A stretch of 64,000 nt of DNA from the NCBI GenBank assembly GCA_001936135.1, contig CP012817.1, positions 3,968,001 to 4,032,000 of the forward strand, given 5' to 3'. Shown piece by piece: positions 10,041-20,667 of the stretch. The DNA is from Saccharomycopsis fibuligera x Saccharomycopsis cf. fibuligera (lineage: Eukaryota; Ascomycota; Saccharomycetes; Ascoideales; Saccharomycopsidaceae). The notes under the pieces are model-generated. The model searched no databases and was not told the origin of the DNA. It saw only the letters and a program-made list of their open reading frames with translations. Position 1 is the stretch's first letter. The number at the start of each line of letters is the position of its first letter. The position numbers were made by a program, and so were the translations under genes.

Positions 10041-10973
10041 GATAGGTTGTGTGCGTGTTTGAGAAGATGGATGAAGATCAATTGGTTACCGATATATGAG
10101 TTCCAAAAATGTTAAGCAGTATATGAAACAATTCAAAAGTTCAGTGCAGCTTCTTGATTGGTATGAATTATCGCGCTTGAGCTGTACTGGGGAACAATTT
10201 GACAGATTTTCAGCAAGCAACACATTTTATTCAGTTTTATTCCATTTTATTTTTATTTTTACTGTTTTTGTTTTCTCTTCTTGGAAATTCTAGGTTTTTC
10301 GCGTTTAGTAACTGTAGTGCCTATTATTTGCTAAACGCACAACAAAGCTCTTTTACCCTTTTTTTACATCTTTTTGCTTATCTCATCTTGGTATTCTCTA
10401 CTCAACCCAAGAGCTCGATAATATATAAGCGCCGAGAACAACCATCTTAAATAAAAATAATAGCGAAACTAACTTGCTGACCTTTTTCTTAGAGTTTTAG
10501 AACGAGTAAATTAATTACTGACTATCAAACCATTTGGCACCATCACGTCTTTACAGTATACTATACAAACTGACTATACAATGTTGGGTGTGGCAGCACT
10601 GTACAGACAGCTTATTTAACATATGATTAAAGCTAACTAAACCTTTTTTGCATCAGCTGGTTAGACTCCTTCACTCAAACACTTTATTTGTGGAACTAAT
10701 GTCCATGTATACACATTGACTGGATACGATCCAATATGTTTTAAACTCGCTGACCCCATTTTCAGATTATGCTAATTTTGTCACGGGCTATTGGTTGTAC
10801 GATCTTGCAAAATCCAAGGCAAAATTATACAATAAAAAACTGAAACCGGCTATTATTTTAATACTGATGGCTTAAATCGTTAGGCTAGCCTGGGTCTAGA
10901 AATGCTTCGTTTAGCTTATGGGTTAGCCCTTTTTGATCGCATTTCTGTTGACTGTAATTCGAGAAGAAGAATG

Positions 10974-11007
<34 letters not shown>

Positions 11008-12210
11008 AAATAAAAAATAAAAAAATAAAAAAAATAAAAAAATACGAAAAAAGAAAACCAAGAAAAGAGAGAATACAAACAAAGAACGTTTTGCTTATTT
11101 ATTCAAGACGCGGTATTTTCATGTTTTAACAGACACAAATACAAAACGCTTATTTTAAGTCAGTTTTTCAGGCTAATTTTTTAGCCAAGTTGAAAACATC
11201 ATCTAGTTGATTTGGTTTAACATAGGTCAAAGTTGACAGTATCGCTGCTTTGCTTAAAGGGAAGAAAGAAGCTTGGCGCTGAGGCAATCATTACCTAGTT
11301 GAAATGTCTACTATGTGGAATAAAAGTCTGCAAGCATAAAAAACAAAATACGGCCATCGCTAACCAGACCGATAGCATCACTGTGCGTTTCTTGTACAAT
11401 CTACTGTTTGCTGCACCTCCTTACAGTTATCAAAAACCTTATCTGCCAAATGGAATCTTGTCAACTCTACACAGTCTATCATTGCGATGCTTGACATGGC
11501 TTACGTAATAGTGCTTTTTTAACTTGCGGCTGTCTACTCAGCCAGCCTCCGACGTTGCAAATTCACCGTCCATGGTTTTCAACACCAAGGCAACAAAAAA
11601 ACAGTAAAAATGGAAGCGACAGAAAATAATTCATTACCAAACGATTTATAAAGGAAGTCAAATAATATATCTTAAAAATTGTTGGAAGAAGTTAAACCCG
11701 TTAACATTAATTAAGATTTATTTTTTCTGTACTAGATTTCCTCTTTGGACCAACTGCCTCGCAAATGGCTCCACATCTGCCAAAAATCTGACTGCATCTT
11801 GGTGCACAACGCAAAAAATTTAGCAGTTTTTCCGTGTACATGCAGCTGGTCTTCTCAACATGTCTGTGCACAAAAATCAGTTCAAAAAGTAAGCAACAAT
11901 TGAAAACAAAGAAAAAGAAGAAAAACAAAAACGATTTTAATAGCTACAATCGGATGAGCAAATTTGACGAATTACCGGCAAAATTCTACGAAAGAAAATG
12001 AAAAAAGAAAAATTGTTTCCCTTCTTTTATCTCCACAATTTTTTGTTCAAGAATTTCTCATCACCATTTATTTAACCTATTAACAGAATTTTTGAGATCA
12101 ACCGAGGCCATTGCTTCAGCAACCTTCAGCTCTTTAAATTCTGTAACCCAATTTAATTCAATTATATATATGCCTTCATTGTCATATACAAGAAAAGGTA
12201 TCAATATTAA
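10041..12210. other. Long divergent intergenic region, CHZ1 to adhesin
   Basis: 2.17 kb holding both promoters. A TATA-like run ATAATATATAAG lies near 10418-10430 on the plus strand, a 32-base A tract at 10974-11005 is followed by A-rich interrupted runs, and TTATATATATG lies about 40 bases before the adhesin ATG. ORFs here (10902-11129 Lys-run; 11299-11508) lack ATG starts or are homopolymer artefacts. Long upstream regions are common for regulated yeast surface genes; that reading is inference. Confidence 0.6.
10974..11005 (+). repeat. Poly(A) tract, 32 bases
   Basis: Run of 32 A followed by a further 50 bases of A-rich interrupted runs, 1.2 kb upstream of the adhesin gene. Confidence 0.9.
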
Positions 12211-15200
12211 ATGAGAAAACCACTAAAATTAATCATCTTTCCGTTTTGGCTTCTTTTATGCCAAAGTGCCGCTGCTGCAGGATATACCAACACCACTTCA
12301 TCCATCTATAATGGTTCATTACCAGTGAATTATCAATGTGGTGGTGAAGGTTACACCGGTGCTACAGAATGTGTCAGAGGAGCCTATTGTAGTTCGGTTA
12401 ACGATAACTATTATCAATGTGTTCCCATCAGTTCTTCAAATTCTGAATCAGGCTCTGGATACACCGTTCTTTCTACTTCTGCAACCACCGGTAACCTTGA
12501 TGGTGTGGGTACAATTGATGCTAATAGCTCCTTTTTGCAAAACAGAGGCAGCGCAGCAACTTTTGCTCCTTCAACAAGCCTTTTCCTGGCTACTATTATT
12601 ACAAACTCCACTACAGTTTCTAATATTATGAGCACTGCCGCAACTTCTTTGGTTTCCAGATCTAATCTGCTCAACAATACTTCAATCACAGCATCAATCT
12701 CGATTACCAGTAGTGTCAATAACTCGTCATCTGCTTCACCATCACAATCCTCATTGTCATATTTGGCAGTTTCAATTTCAAGCACTACTGCAAATGTTAG
12801 TTTGAATAACGTTGAAAATACGAGCGTTTCAAATACCTTCGGAACTTCTACTGCAAATTCAGGATCGTTTTCCTTGAGTACTTCGACGAAACCACAGGCT
12901 GATAATTTTTTGAGCACCAATGTTAGCTCCACTTTGAATACTTCTGAAGGGGGTAATCCGGCTGATAATTTGACTACTGCCTTAATGATATCTACTACAG
13001 GAATCTCAAATTTCACCGCCAGTGATGCCAATTCTACGGCTGCTGCCTCTACCAGTTCTGATAATATTGGTATAACAGATTCTACTAGGGGATTTACAAA
13101 CGTCATTCTGATCTACAACAATACTGCTACTGCAGAGACACAGTCTGCTTTTAATAACACTACATTGCCTGTTGTCTCATCATTTTCTTCGTCAGAAACA
13201 GTTGAAGCAATAGCTGGCTTAAATAATGGTACTACGAGTAGTTTTTCTAATTACACAACTGCTTCTATTTCATCTTCAGGTGCCTATACTATTACCAGTA
13301 ACACTTCACTATCTAACGCATACAGCTTTCAGTATTCTACCGCAATAAACGTAGAAGATTCTAGTACTACTAGATACAATGGATCATCATCAACTACAGC
13401 AGGTAACAATCGAACTAGCAGTTATCATCCAAATTCCCGAGTCAACGATACTGGGCTTCAAAAATCAAACAGCACATTATCTGGTGCTTCATTAGCTTCT
13501 CCAGAGTACACCACAAGTTACAACACAACAGCTGCTTTAAAGGCAAATAGCTCAATTGATAAATCTTCTCTCAATGGGACTTCTGTGATTACCATTGAAA
13601 CAGTTTCAACTTCAACAGAATACAACATGACATTTTCAGCTACTTCGGGCTTCTTGAACAGCACCACAAGCCAGTCTATTTTTGCTAATGTTACATCTGG
13701 GGCCAGCTACAACAGTAGTGCCACCAGCGGGTTCTTCAACACGACGGTTGCCCCAACCAGCATTGTTTCCAACGGTACCACCTACATCCCAGCTACTTCG
13801 GGCTTCTTGAACAGCACGTCTGCTATAGTGTCAAACTCTAGTATTTTTACTGCTGATCCAACCTATGTTTCTGGCTACAACAGTAGTGTCACCAGCGGGT
13901 TCTTCAACGCTACGGTTGCCCCAACCAGCATTGTTTCCAACGGTACCACCTACATCCCAGATACTTCGGGCTTCTTGAACAGCACCACAAGCCAGTCTAT
14001 TTTTGCTAATGTTACATCTGGGGCCAGCTACAACAGTAGTGCCACCAGCGGGTTCTTCAACACGACGGTTGCTCCAACCAGCATTGTTTCCAACGGTACC
14101 ACCTACATCGCAGCTACTTCGGGCTTCTTGAACAGCACGTCTGCTATAGTGTCAAACTCTAGTATTTTTACTGCTGATCCAACCTATGTTTCTGGCTACA
14201 ACAGTAGTGTCACCAGCGGGTTCTTCAACGCTACGGTTGCCCCAACCAGCATTGTTTCCAACGGTACCACCTACATCCCAGCTACTTCGGGCTTCTTGAA
14301 CAGCACCACAAGCCAGTCTATTTTTGCTAATGTTACATCTGGGGCCAGCTACAACAGTAGTGTCACCAGCGGGTTCTTCAACACGACGGTTGCCCCAACC
14401 AGCATTGTTGCCAACGGTACCACCTACATCCCAGCTACTTCGGGCTTCTTGAACAGCACGTCTGCTATAGTGTCAAACTCTAGTATTTTTACTGCTGATC
14501 CAACCTATGTTTCTGGCTACAACAGTAGTGTTACCAGCGGGTTCTTCAACACGACGGTTGCTCCAACCAGCATTGTTTCCAACGGTACCACCTACATCCC
14601 AGCCACTTCGGGCTTCTTGAACAGCACCACAAGCCAGTCTATTTTTGCTAATGTTACATCTGGGGCCAGCTACAACAGTAGTGTCACCAGCGGGTTCTTC
14701 AACACGACGGTTGCTCCAACCAGCATTGTTTCCAACGGTACCACCTACATCCCAGCTACTTCGGGCTTCTTGAACAGCACGTCTGCTATAGTGTCAAACT
14801 CTAGTATTTTTACTGCTGATCCAACCTATGTTTCTGGCTACAACAGTAGTGTCAACAGCGGGTTCTTCAACACGACGGTTGCCCCAACCAGCATTGTTGC
14901 CAACGGTACCACCTACATCCCAGCCACTTCGGGCTTCTTGAACAGCACCACAAGCCAGTCTATTTTTGCTAATGTTACATCTGGGGCCAGCTACAACAGT
15001 AGTGCCACCAGCGGGTTCTTCAACACGACGGTTGCCCCAACCAGCATTGCTTCCAACGGTACCACCTACATCCCAGCTACTTCGGGCTTCTTGAACAGCA
15101 CGTCTGCTATAGTCTCAAACTCTAGTATCGCCACTGCTGAGTCTGGATGGTTGAACAGTAGTAGTCAGCTTTTGGTTAATCTGACGTCTGCTTTCAATAC

Positions 15201-18200
15201 ATCAATTTCCTCGCCTTCATTGACTAGTATTCTGGAGTTTAATAGCAGCGACGTTTCTAGATCTAGTGTCCCATCGGGATACAGAAATACTACTACCATT
15301 GTGTACTCAACGATTTTGAACATGACCTCAGCCTCGTCATCCGGTTACAGTTCCAAAGAAAACCATACCAGCACTGCTATCAACTCAACTTTGCCAGTCA
15401 TCAGCGCAAATAGCACTACTGCGTATCTTAATACGACCACTCTTACGCGAGGTGAACACAATGCCAGTGCCACCAGCGGGTTCTTCAACGCTACGGTTGC
15501 CCCAACCAGCATTGTTTCCAACGGTACCACCTACATCCCAGCCACTTCGGGCTTCTTGAACAGCACGTCTGCTATAGTGTCAAACTCTAGTATTTTTACT
15601 GCTGATCCAACCTATGTTTCTGGCTACAACAGCAGTGTCACCAGCGGGTTCTTCAACGCCACGGTTGCCCCAACCAGCATTGTTTCCAACGGTACCACCT
15701 ACATCCCAGCTACTTCGGGCTTCTTGAACAGCACGTCTGCTATAGTGTCAAACTCTAGTATTTTTACTGCTGATCCAACCTATGTTTCTGGCTACAACAG
15801 CAGTGTCACCAGCGGGTTCTTCAACGCCACGGTTGCCCCAACCAGCATTGTTTCCAACGGTACCACCTACATCCCAGCTACTTCGGGCTTCTTGAACAGC
15901 ACGTCTGCTATAGTGTCAAACTCTAGTATTTTTACTGCTGATCCAACCTATGTTTCTGGCTACAACAGTAGTGCCACCAGCGGGTTCTTCAACACGACGG
16001 TTGCCCCAACCAGCATTGTTTCCAACGGTACCACCTACATCCCAGCCACTTCGGGCTTCTTGAACAGCACGTCTGCTATAGTGTCAAACTCTAGTATTTT
16101 TACTGCTGATCCAACCTATGTTTCTGGCTACAACAGTAGTGTCACCAGCGGGTTCTTCAACACGACGGTTGCTCCAACCAGCATTGTTTCCAACGGTACC
16201 ACCTACATCCCAGCTACTTCGGGCTTCTTGAACAGCACGTCTGCTATAGTGTCAAACTCTAGTATTTTTACTGCTGATCCAACCTATGTTTCTGGCTACA
16301 ACAGCAGTGTCACCAGCGGGTTCTTCAACGCCACGGTTGCCCCAACCAGCATTGTTTCCAACGGTACCACCTACATCCCAGCTACTTCGGGCTTCTTGAA
16401 CAGCACGTCTGCTATAGTGTCAAACTCTAGTATTTTTACTGCTGATCCAACCTATGTTTCTGGCTACAACAGTAGTGCCACCAGCGGGTTCTTCAACACG
16501 ACGGTTGCCCCAACCAGCATTGTTTCCAACGGTACCACCTACATCCCAGCCACTTCGGGCTTCTTGAACAGCACCACAAGCCAGTCTATTTTTGCTAATG
16601 TTACATCTGGGGCCAGCTACAACAGTAGTGCCACCAGCGGGTTCTTCAACACGACGGTTGCCCCAACCAGCATTGCTTCCAACGGTACCACCTACATCCC
16701 AGCTACTTCGGGCTTCTTGAACAGCACGTCTGCTATAGTCTCAAACTCTAGTATCGCCACTGCTGAGTCTGGATGGTTGAACAGTAGTAGTCAGCTTTTG
16801 GTTAATCTGACGTCTGCTTTCAATACATCAATTTCCTCGCCTTCATTGACTAGTATTCTGGAGTTTAATAGCAGCGACGTTTCTAGATCTAGTGTCCCAT
16901 CGGGATACAGAAATACTACTACCATTGTGTACTCAACGATTTTGAACATGACCTCAGCCTCGTCATCCGGTTACAGTTCCAAAGAAAACCATACCAGCAC
17001 TGCTATCAACTCAACTTTGCCAGTCATCAGCGCAAATAGCACTACTGCGTATCTTAATACGACCACTCAAACCCTTACGCGAGGTGCACACAATGCCAGT
17101 GCCACCAGCGGGTTGTTCAACGCTTCGGTCGCCCCAACCAGCATTGTTGCCAACTCTACGAGTTACGGCCTGATTTTCTCAAGTTTTTCGAACAGTACAA
17201 CATTGTTCAGGGGTACCAGTAGCATGGTGGATTTTAACGTATCGTCGAATGAGGTTTCCTCTATTTGGAGTTCTACCACATCCTCTACTTTTGGTATCTC
17301 CAGTAATATGGTTCACCTTGATACAAACAGCTCCTATGTTTCTGAAGCCACCCATGCTACTAGTCTAGTCGGCTCTAATATTAGTGGTACGGGTTTACTA
17401 TCTGACTACAATTTAACTGTTTCGTCTCCTGTCTCTCAGTATATTGGTGTTCTGACTGGTTCGTACATTATCTCAAGCGGTGTATCCTCTCTGGTTAGCT
17501 CAAGTGCCAGTGATTCAGGTTCGACTTTTTCTGTCAAATCATCTAGTTCTCATAATTTAATGAGCTCTTCAGCATCTTTACCGAGCGGCAATCGTCGGTC
17601 TTCGGATTTTCTGAGAACTACAATATCTCTTGAGGTCAGTTCCACTGATTTAAGTGTCTCTTCTAGTTATATTACATCTAATATTAGCAGTGCTGGTATA
17701 TTGTCGGTTCTGAGTGCTTTGACAGCAAGTTCTGGTGGTAGTGCTTCAAGCTCATCCAGCTTTGTGCCAAATTCTAGCGTCTTCTTGTCCGGTGAAAGCT
17801 CTGGGACTATTTCAATAGTGTCCAACACTATGCAAACACAAGGCTTTTCAATTGTTCCTCTGGTTAATTCTTTTGGATCATTTTCCAAATCAAGCGATGA
17901 ATCTACTGATGAATCTTTCGATTCGTCATCTTATTCGTCTTCATCATCAAAAAGTGAGGATAGTTCTTTAATGTCTGTGAGTAGTGCCAAGAGTCAAAGT
18001 GTCGGGTATACCACAGCCACTTTAGCAAAGAGCAATGCTGTCAAAGTCTCCTCTTTGAGCTTGAGCCTGCCTTATTCACAAAAGGCAACTACGGCTGGTA
18101 TTTCAAAAATTTCTACAGAACTGAGTGAGACAAGTAATTCCAATCAAATTTCCAAACTGACTTCATTTAATTCTGATAGTCCTGATGCTTTTGTTAGCTC

Positions 18201-18708
18201 TAGTGATTCTGATGGCTTTGGCAGCTCTGGACCTCAAATCTATACAATTGGTAATGTGGCTATTACCACCAGTTCAGAAAGTGCTCCGCCTGTACAAAGT
18301 ACAAGTGTTATACAATCTGAACAGTCCTCAGATACTCCAGGATTCGGAAATGAACGTTTAGACTCATCGGCCACTGTTACAGGCGAACAACCATATCAGA
18401 ATGATGACGGCACCAAATTATTGTCTTCTGATCCATCTAGAACCGTTTTCCCTACTATAATACCCACATACAGCGGCTCTTTGACTTTATCTACTAATAC
18501 TGAACCGGCATATTCTTATACTGCACTCAACTCCACTTCCGGCTTTTTCAATGGCACAAATGCAGACTATAACTTTACTAATAGAATGTGGAATGTTAGT
18601 AATTCGGCAAACTTCAGTAACCTTAGCAATTTCACTCTTTCCGTCGGACCAGCTGTTGCTGTTAATAGTACCGCTAATGGGCTCCTCGGCTTCCTCTTCA
18701 GGCGTTAA
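12211..18708 (+). CDS. Giant secreted repeat adhesin-like protein with N-terminal CBM1-type module
   Basis: 2,165 residues, one exon. Residues 1 to about 23 form a signal peptide (MRKPLKLIIFPFWLLLCQSAAAA). Residues 38-72 match a family 1 carbohydrate-binding module: CGGEGYTG...C...C...NYYQC with cysteines at 43, 54, 60 and 70, the exact CBM1 spacing (11, 6, 10). Everything after is Ser/Thr/Asn-rich and packed with N-x-S/T sequons, as in heavily glycosylated yeast wall proteins. Residues 477-1654 are a tandem array (separate entry). The last 500 residues are Ser-rich non-repetitive sequence. The C-terminus (NGLLGFLFRR) is only weakly hydrophobic, so a GPI anchor is not clear; the protein may be wall-linked differently, or secreted. 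Likely role is adhesion or flocculation on polysaccharide surfaces (inference). No homologue name can be given. Confidence 0.85.
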   Translation: MRKPLKLIIFPFWLLLCQSAAAAGYTNTTSSIYNGSLPVNYQCGGEGYTGATECVRGAYCSSVNDNYYQCVPISSSNSESGSGYTVLSTSATTGNLDGVGTIDANSSFLQNRGSAATFAPSTSLFLATIITNSTTVSNIMSTAATSLVSRSNLLNNTSITASISITSSVNNSSSASPSQSSLSYLAVSISSTTANVSLNNVENTSVSNTFGTSTANSGSFSLSTSTKPQADNFLSTNVSSTLNTSEGGNPADNLTTALMISTTGISNFTASDANSTAAASTSSDNIGITDSTRGFTNVILIYNNTATAETQSAFNNTTLPVVSSFSSSETVEAIAGLNNGTTSSFSNYTTASISSSGAYTITSNTSLSNAYSFQYSTAINVEDSSTTRYNGSSSTTAGNNRTSSYHPNSRVNDTGLQKSNSTLSGASLASPEYTTSYNTTAALKANSSIDKSSLNGTSVITIETVSTSTEYNMTFSATSGFLNSTTSQSIFANVTSGASYNSSATSGFFNTTVAPTSIVSNGTTYIPATSGFLNSTSAIVSNSSIFTADPTYVSGYNSSVTSGFFNATVAPTSIVSNGTTYIPDTSGFLNSTTSQSIFANVTSGASYNSSATSGFFNTTVAPTSIVSNGTTYIAATSGFLNSTSAIVSNSSIFTADPTYVSGYNSSVTSGFFNATVAPTSIVSNGTTYIPATSGFLNSTTSQSIFANVTSGASYNSSVTSGFFNTTVAPTSIVANGTTYIPATSGFLNSTSAIVSNSSIFTADPTYVSGYNSSVTSGFFNTTVAPTSIVSNGTTYIPATSGFLNSTTSQSIFANVTSGASYNSSVTSGFFNTTVAPTSIVSNGTTYIPATSGFLNSTSAIVSNSSIFTADPTYVSGYNSSVNSGFFNTTVAPTSIVANGTTYIPATSGFLNSTTSQSIFANVTSGASYNSSATSGFFNTTVAPTSIASNGTTYIPATSGFLNSTSAIVSNSSIATAESGWLNSSSQLLVNLTSAFNTSISSPSLTSILEFNSSDVSRSSVPSGYRNTTTIVYSTILNMTSASSSGYSSKENHTSTAINSTLPVISANSTTAYLNTTTLTRGEHNASATSGFFNATVAPTSIVSNGTTYIPATSGFLNSTSAIVSNSSIFTADPTYVSGYNSSVTSGFFNATVAPTSIVSNGTTYIPATSGFLNSTSAIVSNSSIFTADPTYVSGYNSSVTSGFFNATVAPTSIVSNGTTYIPATSGFLNSTSAIVSNSSIFTADPTYVSGYNSSATSGFFNTTVAPTSIVSNGTTYIPATSGFLNSTSAIVSNSSIFTADPTYVSGYNSSVTSGFFNTTVAPTSIVSNGTTYIPATSGFLNSTSAIVSNSSIFTADPTYVSGYNSSVTSGFFNATVAPTSIVSNGTTYIPATSGFLNSTSAIVSNSSIFTADPTYVSGYNSSATSGFFNTTVAPTSIVSNGTTYIPATSGFLNSTTSQSIFANVTSGASYNSSATSGFFNTTVAPTSIASNGTTYIPATSGFLNSTSAIVSNSSIATAESGWLNSSSQLLVNLTSAFNTSISSPSLTSILEFNSSDVSRSSVPSGYRNTTTIVYSTILNMTSASSSGYSSKENHTSTAINSTLPVISANSTTAYLNTTTQTLTRGAHNASATSGLFNASVAPTSIVANSTSYGLIFSSFSNSTTLFRGTSSMVDFNVSSNEVSSIWSSTTSSTFGISSNMVHLDTNSSYVSEATHATSLVGSNISGTGLLSDYNLTVSSPVSQYIGVLTGSYIISSGVSSLVSSSASDSGSTFSVKSSSSHNLMSSSASLPSGNRRSSDFLRTTISLEVSSTDLSVSSSYITSNISSAGILSVLSALTASSGGSASSSSSFVPNSSVFLSGESSGTISIVSNTMQTQGFSIVPLVNSFGSFSKSSDESTDESFDSSSYSSSSSKSEDSSLMSVSSAKSQSVGYTTATLAKSNAVKVSSLSLSLPYSQKATTAGISKISTELSETSNSNQISKLTSFNSDSPDAFVSSSDSDGFGSSGPQIYTIGNVAITTSSESAPPVQSTSVIQSEQSSDTPGFGNERLDSSATVTGEQPYQNDDGTKLLSSDPSRTVFPTIIPTYSGSLTLSTNTEPAYSYTALNSTSGFFNGTNADYNFTNRMWNVSNSANFSNLSNFTLSVGPAVAVNSTANGLLGFLFRR
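13639..17172 (+). repeat. In-frame tandem array in adhesin: 6 A (153 bp), 10 B (168 bp), 2 C (465-471 bp) units
   Basis: All units begin ATSGFLNST (one DTSG) and end near TSIVSNGTTYIP. A units (51 codons) contain TSQSIFANVTSGASYNSS. B units (56 codons) contain SAIVSNSSIFTADPTYVSG. C units (155-157 codons) contain a unique insert with SGWLNSSSQLLVNLTSAF. Order: A B A B A B A B A C B B B B B B A C. Boundaries: A1 13639, B1 13792, A2 13960, C1 15076-15540, B5-B10 15541-16548, A6 16549, C2 16702-17172. Units are nearly identical in DNA including synonymous sites, indicating recent duplication or conversion. All units are multiples of 3, so copy number changes keep the frame. Confidence 0.95.
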
Positions 18709-18984
18709 CCTGAACATGTTATTACAATGTTTAAGTTATTGTTCTGATTTATTTCTCCATAAAAACTTATTTTATCTTCATTTTTTTTTTTCTATTTCTT
18801 TTCATTCATTACATTGACAACACATATGGTTTTACTTTTTCGGCTTCCGATTTATCTTTTTCTGCTGTGACTTTCTTTTTTTACTTGCCACTTCTACGAA
18901 ATTTCCTACAACTGTATTATTTTGTACACAGTTTCTTATAATTATGCTCTAATTTTCTTTATATATTTTATTAATACTTCTGTG

Positions 18985-19220
18985 TCATAAACCTACAAAC
19001 AACCCACCTAAGTCTTTATTATTACATTTAGACTTCTCTTTAAGAGAATATGGACCACTATATGGACCCTTAACTGACCACCATTGCCTGTTTCCTTTTA
19101 GATAATATTGGATATCAGTTTACTACGACACTCCTTGGAGTTGGTTACTTAATCAAAAGTGATCACTTTTTCTTTATTTAGCTGTACTTAGTTAATATAT
19201 TATCATTTGATATACTTACC
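18985..19220 (-). repeat. Dispersed repeat, copy 1 (inverted)
   Basis: The reverse complement shares a core (TATTAACTAAGTACAGCTAA, then a GTGATCACTTTTGATTA-like block) with copies at about 20668-20890 and 51700-51925. It also shares an AGGTGGGTTGTTT-like end with copy 3. About 200-230 bases, diverged, with ends only approximately placed. Family unassigned; it could be a relic of a mobile element. Confidence 0.7.
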
Positions 19221-20667
19221 AGATTACATCTTCTGTATAGAATTTTGGGTCTAAAAAGTTTGAAGTTTTGAGTAATTTTGTAATTGTTAAGATTTATAAA
19301 AGGCTCTTATGCATGTCTAAAAAATCCTTTTCTTGACAATTAATAAATGTTGTACATAAAAGGCGTCTCCGTTTGGCTCCTTCAAAGGTAAACAAATTTT
19401 TCTGATAATCCTGAAACGTACTGATTATCACAAGTATCGACACAATTTTGGCTAACATAGAAAAGCTTAAAATCACCAGATTCATCATAATGCCTTTGCT
19501 TTGCACTTAGACACTCATGCTACAGTTTTATTCACCACCATCAATTCACTTTCTTTCTTTTCTTACTTTATTATCCAACCTCTTCAAGTTCTTTCTTAAC
19601 CTTTAGGGCTTTACCAATTATTCCTCACTTTTATGTAGAGCTATGGAACATAAAAATGCTTCAAACAGAAATGTGTTGGTTCAAAGTTCATTTATGCAAA
19701 ATATTGTTTCATGTTTTATCATTTAGGTTAACGGGCTCAAAAAAAAAAAAAAAATCTATTTCAAAACAGAATATTGAACACCACTGCAGTGTTTCCGTAC
19801 TAAAGATTTCAGTAAAACTATTCGAATTAAATAATATGTAGAAGATGCAACATACATTTAGCCTACCCAATTATCTTTCCTTTATCACTTTGAATTTTCA
19901 ATTGAGTCAAGGTTTTGATTCTTAGATTTGAGTTATTGCAAATGGCAATATAATTATCATTTAGACAATGTGTTTTCTGTTTTCTATTTAGTTTTATATA
20001 AATATTACATTATCGCTTGCTCTTCCAATCAGCCTTACGGTAGTGTTGCATAAATATATTTCCATGTAACATAAGTCTGCTATCAGTCCGCTCAATTCTC
20101 TTTGTTTAGTGGTCTTTTTAAAATATATTATTTTTTAACCTTGTCACTTTCCACTCTCTAAAACTGACTATTCAAAACCAGTAATTATCTTTGTTCCTTT
20201 TATTTTATTTTATATACTTAATACTCTATCGCATGATGTTCCAATTACCTGTGTTGTAATACATATGAATTTTTAAGATTTAGGATTTAATGCACCTATC
20301 CACTATCTTTTATTGAACAAACGGCAGTATATAAAGAAAACTGTTTGTTTACCAAATGCTCCAATGCTATTGAGACATGTAACGTCCTTTGCCGAAATCA
20401 CTCCGTATTAAACCAAACTATTGCTGGTTTTTATATTTTTGTTCAGACAGGAAAAAATTAAGGCAACAGTACCAACACATAAATACTATATCTATATATT
20501 ATCCTTAAATTTTGAGATTCTTACATTCACATTATATATGTTGTGCTTTTATTAATTTATCACGCTTTTAACTTTTTTTTTTTTTTTTTTTTATAAATAT
20601 ATGAAGCAAGGGACGTAAATAAAATAAACTAGATTTTTATCTCATGATACTCTTCCTGTAAGGTGGA

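Noticed and set aside
10885-11129. Lys- or Phe-run ORFs on both strands
   Set aside because: Direct translation of an A32 tract and A-rich flank.
12414-13106. 230-codon antisense ORF under the adhesin
   Set aside because: Shadow of the low-complexity Ser/Thr coding strand; no independent features.
13639-17172. CRISPR-like regular repeats
   Set aside because: The periodic units are in-frame coding repeats of one eukaryotic secreted protein, too long and without unique spacers.
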